Assembly: GCA_025362915.1 (NCBI GenBank)
Contig: JANYEU010000419.1
Location: 1 to 5,805, forward strand
DNA length: 5,805 bases
Source of the DNA: Chitinophagaceae bacterium
Lineage (GTDB): Bacteria > Bacteroidota > Bacteroidia > Chitinophagales > Chitinophagaceae
Reading direction: 5' to 3'
In this document: positions 1 to 5,805 of the stretch, in pieces
How the letters are laid out: each line of letters opens with the position of its first letter
How positions within the stretch are numbered: position 1 is the stretch's first letter
Made by a program: the position numbers and the translations under genes
Notes under the pieces: model-generated
What the model saw: the letters and a program-made list of their open reading frames with translations, nothing else
Databases searched by the model: none
What the model was told of the DNA's origin: nothing

Positions 1-177
1 AACAGGAATAAAACAAAGGGTGAAAACAAGAAGCAGTATTAAAAAACAAAGCTGTATCCTTGCATAAGTAATAACCCAAATTACAGTAAACAAATATTAA
101 AATTAACACCAAAAGCTGTCAAGTAATTTCAGGAGGGGTCAGAGGGTTTTCCTGCTGAGAGATGCGGTAAAGGCAAA
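1..177. other. Left-edge non-coding stretch, no supported gene
   Basis: This AT-rich stretch holds no complete reading frame that I can support. On the plus strand, two short frames enter from the left edge and stop at 40-42 and 65-67. Either could be the tail of an upstream gene, but they are too short to judge. On the minus strand one frame stays open from base 93 leftward off the window and would encode a strongly hydrophobic stretch (containing LCFLILLLVFTLCFIPV). That resembles a signal peptide core, but the frame has only a TTG as possible start. A weak hairpin (stem 139-145 with 151-158, one bulged base, loop GTTTT) is present without a T-run. Confidence 0.4.
63..94 (-). promoter_or_regulatory. 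Candidate leftward Bacteroidota promoter
   Basis: Read on the minus strand, TTTG (bases 94-91) is followed after 20 bases by TACTTATG (70-63). The Bacteroidota housekeeping promoter is TTTG near -33 and TAnnTTTG near -7 with about 19-20 bases between, so this matches with one mismatch in the -7 box. Transcription would start near base 55-60 and run off the left edge, so a divergent gene would begin outside or right at the window border. Short AT-rich motifs of this kind arise by chance, so this is only a candidate. Confidence 0.25.
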
Positions 178-345
178 ACCACATTCAAAAAAACTATTGT
201 CAGATGCAATAAAGCTATTGTCAGACGCGATAAAGCTTATGTCAGATGCAATAAACCTTGTGTCAGATGCAATAATGTCGATGTAAGATGCAATAATGTT
301 TATGTAAGATTCATTAAATTCTGTGTAGAACGCAATAATGTCCAA
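178..345. repeat. Array of eight 21-bp tandem repeats
   Basis: Units start at 178 (degenerate, about 15 of 21 positions matching the next unit), 199, 220, 241, 262, 283, 304 and 325. The period is exactly 21 bp with no insertions or deletions. The conserved part is about GTCAGATGCAATAA, followed by about 7 variable bases that usually end in T. Units at 199, 241 and 262 share the core exactly. Units from 283 rightward change TCAG to TAAG or TAGA, so the array decays to the right, and the sequence after 345 barely matches. Because 21 is a multiple of 3, the minus strand reads as a seven-residue repeat of the FIASDNS type within an open frame (345-139), but that frame has no ATG. The exact spacing equals two turns of B-DNA, which would place every core on the same face of the helix, as in arrays of protein-binding sites. 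Function is unknown. Confidence 0.85.
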
Positions 346-484
346 GTAGTATATTCTCCCCGAAAATCAATGTTAAGAATGAAATAAGCGATGCAAGCAA
401 AAAGCCGATTATTAGGTCCTTAAAACAAAGTCAGTCATCGAAAAGATTTGAAAAGAGATAACATAATCTTATTTGAGTGGCAAT

Positions 485-503
485 GCAGGACAGCGCAGGA
501 CAG
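485..503. repeat. Two-copy 10-bp direct repeat
   Basis: GCAGGACAG occurs at 485-493 and again at 495-503, a 10-bp period covering about one helical turn. The copies are identical over nine bases. It lies about 170 bp upstream of the DUF5703 start codon, and about 60-75 bp upstream of the candidate promoter. It could be a binding site for an activator that contacts two adjacent turns, or a chance replication-slippage duplication. Confidence 0.6.
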
Positions 504-559
504 AAATAACTCCCACAGATGATACTTTCGCTCCGAGATTACCATATTTTTACTTGTTA

Positions 560-590
560 TTTAGTTGTATTTGTTAATATAGTATGATTG
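560..590 (+). promoter_or_regulatory. Candidate promoter of the DUF5703-GH106 gene pair
   Basis: TTTA at 560-563 is followed after 19 bases by TATGATTG at 583-590. Each box differs by one base from the Bacteroidota consensus (TTTG and TAnnTTTG). Transcription would begin around 597-600 and give a 5' leader of about 70 nt. A second -7-like box, TGATTTTG at 601-608, has no properly spaced upstream partner. The region is rich in A and T, so chance matches are likely. Confidence 0.3.
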
Positions 591-670
591 TAGGATAAAA
601 TGATTTTGACATCAACAGGGAATACTCTCTTTTTAGGCTTGCTGCTTTAAACAATTGCTGATTACTTACC

Positions 671-2983
671 ATGAAAAATAAAAAGATATTATTACTAATT
701 CAAGCATTCATTGCTTTATTAGGATTTTCCTCGCAGAGTCTGTTTGCACAAGTTGATACCAATAGGTATATGGCGGAAAATGATGTGGTATGGACTACAC
801 TGGGCAGTAGCGAAAACGAATCGATGCCTATTGGTAACGGTGATCTTGCAGCTAATGTTTGGACGGAACAAGATGGCGACCTTTTGTTGTTGCTTTCTAG
901 ATCGGATGCCTGGAATGAACAAGGCAGGATATTAAAACTGGGAAGGGTACGCATAAAGCTTTCTCCAAATCCTTTTGTGGGTGCTGCCAGTTTTACCCAA
1001 ACACTGAACCTAGAAAATGGTGCAATAGAAATAAGGAGTGGCAATAATGAATTGTTGGTTTGGATCGATGCCAATAATCCTGTTGTGCATGTAGAATCTC
1101 ATTTAGATCAACCAGCAACTCTTCAAGCAAAGTTGGAATTCTGGCGGAAGACACAGCCTTTCAAGAAGTCATGGCCAGATAATGATTATACCAAGGTTAT
1201 GACAGGTGATGCTGCACCTCGTTCCGAGCCAGATATTATCTTTCCCGCAGCGGCAAATAAACTAACGTGGTGTCATTTTAATCCGAGTAGCTATTATCCT
1301 TATTTATTGAAACAGGAACATCTGGAATCCGTTCTTTCAAAATATACCGACCCTTTATATCATCGTTGCTTTGGGGCTGCCATTAGCGGAACAGGATTGG
1401 TAACCGTGGATGATACTACTTTGAAATCTGCAACTTCATCTAAAAATATTCAGTTAGACATAACCGCACTCACCCAGCCACAAACGAGTTCCCCAACTGC
1501 TTGGCGCAAAAGCATGGATGGATTCGTTGGTACTGTTAGTCAACTAAACACGGATAAAGCTTACGAAGCACATAAAAAGTGGTGGCAGGATTTCTGGAAC
1601 CGTAGTTGGGTTCATGTAGAGGGTGGAACTGAGGCTTCAAAAGTAACCCAAGGATATGCCATTCAACGATATATGGTGGCAGCTTGTTCCAGGGGAGAAT
1701 TGCCGCCAAAATATAATGGTGGTCTTTTTACCGTGGGGCACGATATGTTGTCGGATACGATGAAGCAAACCAAGGAAAATCATGATGCAGATTATAGGGC
1801 TTGGGGCGAATGCTATTGGAACCAGAATAACCGCTTGTTGTATTGGCCTTTGATAGCTACTGGCGATGAAGATTTGTTGAAACCCTGGTTTGATATGTAC
1901 TTAAAAGCATTGCCATTGGCTAAGGATAAAGTAAATATTTATTACCATCATGAGGGTGCTAGCCTGCCAGAAACAATGCACTTTTGGGGATTGCCAAGGA
2001 TAGCAGATTTTGGTAAGGATAATCCAACCAATGAGATACAAAGCCGTTGGCAGCGCTATCATATTCAGGGAACATTGGAGATAATAGCACAAATGTTGGA
2101 TGTGAATGATTATAATCCAAATACTGAATTTGTCCATAAATCGTTGGTTCCTTTTGCAGATGCCATCATTACTTATTACGACCAACATTGGCAACGTGAT
2201 GCCAATGGAAAGATTTATATGTCGCCCACACAATCTTTGGAAACCTATCAATTGGTGGCTGTAAACCCAACACCAGATATTGCAGGATTGATGTATGTAA
2301 TACCTCGACTATTAGCATTACCTACAACTGTAACAACAGAAAAGCAACGGGCAGCTTGGGCTAAAACATTGAAAGATTTACCTGCAATACCAATAGGAAA
2401 AACAACATCTAAAGGAAAAACACCTCCATTGGGTGTTGGAGATACAGATGGTACGCCCGTTATTCTTCCTGCTGAACAGTATGGCAAAACGGGTAATAGC
2501 GAAAACCCGGAACTGTATGTTGCCTTTCCTTATCGGTTATATGGGGTTGGTAAACCAAATTTGGAGTTGGCACAGAATACCTTTGCTGCTAGGCGTTCGC
2601 CCCAGAATACTTGTTGGGGACAAGACGGAACGCAAGCGGCTGTGCTTGGTTTAATTTCTGTGGCACAGAAAGCTGCCATCAGTGAGTTTACTAACTATGG
2701 TGAACAACGGTTTCAATGGTTTTGGAAATCGGCACACGACTGGATTCCAGATTTGGATAATGGAGGAGACGGCATGATTACGCTACAAGAAATGTTGATG
2801 CTATGCGATGATAAACGAATTATGCTTTTACCTGCTTGGCCTAACGATTGGAAAGCAGATTTTAAATTGCACGCACCTTATCAAACAACTGTAGAAGGGC
2901 ATGTAGAAAAGGGAAAGATTACAAACTTGAAAGTAATGCCAGCATCAAGGGAAAAGGATGTGGAAATAATGAGTGGGAAATAG
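671..2983 (+). CDS. Secreted DUF5703-type, GH95-like glycoside hydrolase
   Basis: The 770-residue protein starts at ATG 671 and stops at TAG 2981. Residues 1-26 form a signal peptide (basic MKNKK, hydrophobic core, SLFA before Gln27), so it should be exported; no lipobox is seen. Residues about 34-120 match my recollection of the DUF5703 N-terminal domain, with NDVVW at 37-41, MPIGNGD at 52-58 and SDAW at 78-81. A central (alpha/alpha)6-type helical domain follows, with PPKYNGGLF at 345-353 and WNQNNRLLYWP at 383-393, and a C-terminal beta-rich part begins near 715 (LLPAWPNDW). The order resembles GH95 alpha-L-fucosidases. By eye, Asn384 and Asn386 fall where GH95 has its Asn pair, Glu524 (in SLETY) where the general acid lies, and Asp652 (in CWGQD) is a candidate for the Asp helping the base. 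Length is normal for this type of protein. The downstream GH106 gene suggests joint work on a rhamnose-containing glycan. The substrate sugar cannot be told from sequence; family assignment is firm, hydrolase activity is inferred. Confidence 0.88.
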   Translation: MKNKKILLLIQAFIALLGFSSQSLFAQVDTNRYMAENDVVWTTLGSSENESMPIGNGDLAANVWTEQDGDLLLLLSRSDAWNEQGRILKLGRVRIKLSPNPFVGAASFTQTLNLENGAIEIRSGNNELLVWIDANNPVVHVESHLDQPATLQAKLEFWRKTQPFKKSWPDNDYTKVMTGDAAPRSEPDIIFPAAANKLTWCHFNPSSYYPYLLKQEHLESVLSKYTDPLYHRCFGAAISGTGLVTVDDTTLKSATSSKNIQLDITALTQPQTSSPTAWRKSMDGFVGTVSQLNTDKAYEAHKKWWQDFWNRSWVHVEGGTEASKVTQGYAIQRYMVAACSRGELPPKYNGGLFTVGHDMLSDTMKQTKENHDADYRAWGECYWNQNNRLLYWPLIATGDEDLLKPWFDMYLKALPLAKDKVNIYYHHEGASLPETMHFWGLPRIADFGKDNPTNEIQSRWQRYHIQGTLEIIAQMLDVNDYNPNTEFVHKSLVPFADAIITYYDQHWQRDANGKIYMSPTQSLETYQLVAVNPTPDIAGLMYVIPRLLALPTTVTTEKQRAAWAKTLKDLPAIPIGKTTSKGKTPPLGVGDTDGTPVILPAEQYGKTGNSENPELYVAFPYRLYGVGKPNLELAQNTFAARRSPQNTCWGQDGTQAAVLGLISVAQKAAISEFTNYGEQRFQWFWKSAHDWIPDLDNGGDGMITLQEMLMLCDDKRIMLLPAWPNDWKADFKLHAPYQTTVEGHVEKGKITNLKVMPASREKDVEIMSGK

Positions 2984-3015
2984 GGAGGTACGTTTTAATA
3001 ATCAACCACTTCTTA

Positions 3016-3048
3016 AAGGAAGGCTTCGCTCAAAGCGAAGCCTTCCTT
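3016..3048 (+). terminator. Perfect 15-bp hairpin between the two genes
   Basis: Bases 3016-3030 and 3034-3048 are exact inverted complements, separated by a three-base loop (CAA at 3031-3033). The stem is GC-rich in its upper half (GGCTTCGCT with AGCGAAGCC). The hairpin begins 32 bases after the stop of the DUF5703 gene and ends 19 bases before the start of the GH106 gene. There is no T-run after it (the next bases are AGTGTTCAAATC), so it does not look like a strong intrinsic terminator. It may be a weak or partial terminator, or a structure that protects the upstream mRNA end and tunes the ratio of the two products. The structure is certain as sequence; the role is open. Confidence 0.45.
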
Positions 3049-3067
3049 AGTGTTCAAATCATTTAAT

Positions 3068-5805
3068 ATGATAAATAAATTAGTTCGGATTCTATTGTGC
3101 TGCCTGTTGGTTGCATCTTCATATACCATTCATGCACAGAAAAGCACTTTGAATCCTGCCGACTTTAAGAATCCACCCACCAAGAATCAAATAACTACTT
3201 GGTGGCATTGGATGTCTGGATTTATAACCAAGGAAGGGATTACCAAGGATTTGGAAGCGATGAAAAAGCAAGACATCCGTAGTGCAACCATCCTGAATGT
3301 TTACTATAAAGATTTGGGAAAAGTAGATTGTCCTATCGTAGATTTTGCTTCTCCCCAATGGTATGAAATGTTTAAATACGCACTTAAAGAGGCAAATAGA
3401 TTAGGGATTAACATTGGTGCTGCCAACTGCGACGGATGGAGTGAAAGTGGTGGGCCTTGGATAAATCCAGAAAATTCCATGAAACAGTTTGTATGGAGAA
3501 AAACCTATTTGGAAGGGGGTAACGACAAAATGGTTACCCTAAATAGACCTATTGGTACGCAAGACTATTATCAGGGTGTGTATGTACTTGCCTATCCTTC
3601 TTCAACGCCTAACTCTTTTGTAAAGGCCAATCCAATAGTTACTTACAACGGAAAAACACTTACCGAAAGCCTGACAGACGGAAACCCTATCAGCGATATC
3701 ATACTAAAAAAGGATAAGCAAATACGGATTCAGTTTAAGGAGCCGTTTACAACCAGTGAGTTGGATATTGTGTTGTTTGACCTAAAGGCTAGTACTAAAC
3801 TTCCTTTGGCTATTACCATTGAATCATCTAATGACAATACTACTTTCTCTAAAGTGGCAGATGTGGTGGTTGATAAACAGAATGAATTGGTTAAACTTCC
3901 CATTGCCAAAACAACGGCAACGGCTTTCCGATTGACTGTAAATGAAGATACAAAGGTTGGAGAAGTTGCCTTGCTTCAACAGGGAGAAAGGAATTGCTAT
4001 GAGGAAGGCATCTCGCAAATAATTAACAAGACAGTTTCATCAAGGGTTAGAAATTTGGATAATTACCAAGCTGCCGACAAGGAACCTGCTGGTAATACGA
4101 TAATTAATAATGCTTCTGCTGTGATAGACCTGACTAATAAAATGGATAAGGACGGCAATCTGAACTGGAAAGCACCCAAAGGAGATTGGACAATCATACG
4201 TTTTGGATATACCACAACCGGACAAACCAATCATCCGGCCTCTCCACAAGGAACAGGTTTGGAGTGTGATAAAATGGATACAACTGCGCTGAACCTTCAC
4301 TTTCAGAACTATCCCCAAAAGCTGATTGACCTTGCAGGTGCGTATAAAGGAAATACCTTTTCGTATCTGTTGGTGGATAGTTGGGAGTGTGGGCAACAAA
4401 ACTGGACGGCGAACTTTGCCAAGGAATTTGAGAAACGTAGGGGTTACAGCCTGATTCCTTATATCCCAGTGCTGTGTGGCGAAGTGGTACAAAGCACAAA
4501 GTTTTCAGAAGCATTCCTACATGATTTCAGACAAACCATTGGCGACCTTATTGTTGATTACTATTTTAAACATTTGGCAGATCTGTGTCATAGGCAAGGG
4601 ATGGAACTTCATTCGGAAGGCATTTATGGTGATGGACTTGCGCCGCCAATCGACATACTTAAAACCTATAAATATTGCGATATGCCCATGACGGAGTTTT
4701 GGGCAAACATCGAAGCCCGCAATTGGCCAATCAATTATGTTCCGAAGGATAAATTAAAATACGTTGCTCCCGAACATAGTGCCCTGTTGTATAATAAACC
4801 AATTGTTGGGTCGGAGGCTTATACCGGGATGGCGATTTATAGTGATGCGCCAATTGATTTGAAATTATATGGTGATGCGGCATTTACCAGTGGCGTAAAC
4901 AATATGATTCTGCACAGTAACACACACCAACCTACTGAAAAGAAACCGGGTATAACGCTTGGCGTTTATGGGCAGTCTTTCAATAGGCACAACACTTGGT
5001 ACGCTTATGGAAAAAGCTTTTTCGATGAACAGGCTCGTGTTCAGTACTTGCTTCAACAAGGTTGTAGAATGTCTGACGCATTGATTTATCTAGGCGATAA
5101 ATTGCCGTCGCTAGAATTAAACGAAAAGGATTTGGATAAGATTCTACCCAAGAATGCAAAGTTCAACTACTGCAATTCGGAAGTTCTGTTAGAAAGAACA
5201 TCCGTGAAAGATGGAGAGATTCTGCTCGATAACAAATTCCCATTTCAGTTTTTGGTTGTTAGGGATAAAGAACTAAACCTTGCAACTGTTAAAAAGATAG
5301 AATCTCTGGTTAATGCTGGGGCAACTGTCTTTGCACCTAAACCAACAGTTACTTTATCACTAAATAAGTTGGATGCAAACAATGCCGAACTTAAAACAAT
5401 AGCCGATAAGGTTTGGGGGGCAACCTCCGATAAGCAGGTAAAAGCCAATAGTTACGGTAAGGGAAAAGTGGTTTGGTCGTTGGAGGAGATAAAGAAAACT
5501 TACGCTCCCGATTTTGAGGCAAAGGGTGTAAGGCCGGATGCGTTATTGCATATTCATAAAAAATTGGCGAACAGTGATGTTTATTACTTGGTAAATACCA
5601 ATGATACCAGTTCCATCAGTTTCGAAGCCAACTTCCGTATCAATGGAAAAGTTCCTACTATCTGGGATCCGATGGATGGCAAGACTTATCCGCTTGCTTT
5701 GTATAATAAAGGAGGGGAATATACTAAAATCCCACTAACGCTTCGGGCTAAGCAGTCTGTTTTTGTAGTGTTTACCAATGAAATAGCCAAGCCCTATTTC
5801 ACGTC
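3068..5805 (+). CDS. Secreted GH106 alpha-L-rhamnosidase (3' end cut by window)
   Basis: The frame is open from ATG 3068 to the right edge: 912 codons plus two bases, no stop. Residues 1-23 are a signal peptide (core about 8-18, cleavage likely after His-Ala before Gln24). GH106 marks appear in order: TTWWHWMSG around 45-51, NCDGWSESGGPW at 120-131, DSWECGQQNW at 437-446, HSEGIYGDG at 515-523, TEFW at 542-545, GSEAYTG at 581-587, and NNMILHSNTHQP at 611-622. GH106 enzymes are known as inverting, calcium-dependent alpha-L-rhamnosidases that remove terminal rhamnose. Glu440 and Glu583 are my candidate catalytic acids, by motif position only. Residues about 205-305 form a beta-rich insert resembling a galactose-binding (F5/8C-like) module. 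Residues about 725-760 look like a Rossmann-like segment (FLVVRD, then GATVFAPKP), and about 835-905 like a beta-sandwich (YYLVNTND, IWDPMDGK). A final sugar-binding-like sandwich common in the family is probably beyond the edge. It lies 84 bp after the DUF5703 gene, likely in one operon apart from the hairpin between. Confidence 0.92.
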   Translation, partial: MINKLVRILLCCLLVASSYTIHAQKSTLNPADFKNPPTKNQITTWWHWMSGFITKEGITKDLEAMKKQDIRSATILNVYYKDLGKVDCPIVDFASPQWYEMFKYALKEANRLGINIGAANCDGWSESGGPWINPENSMKQFVWRKTYLEGGNDKMVTLNRPIGTQDYYQGVYVLAYPSSTPNSFVKANPIVTYNGKTLTESLTDGNPISDIILKKDKQIRIQFKEPFTTSELDIVLFDLKASTKLPLAITIESSNDNTTFSKVADVVVDKQNELVKLPIAKTTATAFRLTVNEDTKVGEVALLQQGERNCYEEGISQIINKTVSSRVRNLDNYQAADKEPAGNTIINNASAVIDLTNKMDKDGNLNWKAPKGDWTIIRFGYTTTGQTNHPASPQGTGLECDKMDTTALNLHFQNYPQKLIDLAGAYKGNTFSYLLVDSWECGQQNWTANFAKEFEKRRGYSLIPYIPVLCGEVVQSTKFSEAFLHDFRQTIGDLIVDYYFKHLADLCHRQGMELHSEGIYGDGLAPPIDILKTYKYCDMPMTEFWANIEARNWPINYVPKDKLKYVAPEHSALLYNKPIVGSEAYTGMAIYSDAPIDLKLYGDAAFTSGVNNMILHSNTHQPTEKKPGITLGVYGQSFNRHNTWYAYGKSFFDEQARVQYLLQQGCRMSDALIYLGDKLPSLELNEKDLDKILPKNAKFNYCNSEVLLERTSVKDGEILLDNKFPFQFLVVRDKELNLATVKKIESLVNAGATVFAPKPTVTLSLNKLDANNAELKTIADKVWGATSDKQVKANSYGKGKVVWSLEEIKKTYAPDFEAKGVRPDALLHIHKKLANSDVYYLVNTNDTSSISFEANFRINGKVPTIWDPMDGKTYPLALYNKGGEYTKIPLTLRAKQSVFVVFTNEIAKPYFT

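Larger units (their letters stand above)
346..670. other. Intergenic leader region upstream of the DUF5703 gene
   Basis: I see no gene, tRNA, rRNA or riboswitch in these 325 bases. The stretch holds a short 10-bp tandem repeat and, in its right third, a very AT-rich segment (about 541-600) that is the most likely promoter region of the gene beginning at 671. No Shine-Dalgarno sequence precedes that gene, which is usual in Bacteroidota. Confidence 0.5.

Noticed and set aside
139..158. Hairpin with GTTTT loop as a terminator
   Set aside because: The stem is only seven pairs with a bulged base, and neither strand has a T-run after it.
139..345. Minus-strand 68-codon frame as a protein gene
   Set aside because: It has no ATG, its content is the translation of a 21-bp tandem repeat, and such a repeat gives an open frame automatically. 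It is kept as a finding, not as a gene.
178..345. CRISPR array
   Set aside because: The conserved core is about 14 bp and the variable part only 7 bp, much shorter than CRISPR repeats and spacers. The units also decay and no cas gene is present.
601..608. TGATTTTG as the -7 box of the DUF5703 gene
   Set aside because: The nearest upstream TTTG (570-573) is 27 bases away, too far for the usual spacing, and no other suitable box is in place.
1901..2487. Minus-strand frames opposite the DUF5703 gene
   Set aside because: They lie fully inside a well-supported gene and their translations have no recognisable domain.
4040..4514. Minus-strand frames of 106 and 150 codons opposite the GH106 gene
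   Set aside because: They overlap the strongly conserved DSWE region of the GH106 coding sequence, resemble no family, and are shadows of that gene.
3068..5805. GH78 alpha-L-rhamnosidase as the identity of the second gene
   Set aside because: GH78 proteins have an (alpha/alpha)6 catalytic domain with different motifs. The WWHWM, DSWE-x-G-x-QNW and TEFW motifs belong to GH106.

Overview
The window looks like a piece of a carbohydrate-degradation locus from a member of the Bacteroidota. The evidence is the protein families encoded, the AT-rich DNA, the lack of Shine-Dalgarno sequences before the start codons, and N-termini with signal peptides of the type common in that phylum (basic start, long hydrophobic core, cleavage before Gln). 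The genus cannot be fixed from this sequence.

Layout: bases 1-670 carry no convincing gene. This part holds a possible leftward promoter near the left edge (63-94), an array of about eight 21-bp tandem repeats (178-345), a two-copy 10-bp repeat (485-503) and a weak candidate rightward promoter (560-590). Bases 671-2983 encode a complete 770-residue secreted protein with a DUF5703-type N-terminus and a GH95-like (alpha/alpha)6 architecture, probably an exo-acting glycosidase. An 84-bp gap follows and contains a perfect 15-bp hairpin (3016-3048). From 3068 to the right edge runs a large secreted GH106 family protein, an alpha-L-rhamnosidase, which is open through base 5805 and cut off by the window. 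It shows 912 codons, and probably lacks only a C-terminal beta-sandwich.

The two genes lie in the same direction, close together, and both products are predicted to be exported (most likely to the periplasm). The natural reading is that they are part of a polysaccharide utilization locus acting on a rhamnose-containing glycan such as a pectic rhamnogalacturonan or a similar rhamnosylated polymer. GH106 would remove terminal alpha-L-rhamnose, and the DUF5703 protein would remove another terminal sugar that cannot be named from sequence. No SusC/SusD pair, regulator, transporter or mobile element is visible here, so the substrate is inference. The least explained parts are the helically phased 21-bp array upstream and the hairpin between the two genes.
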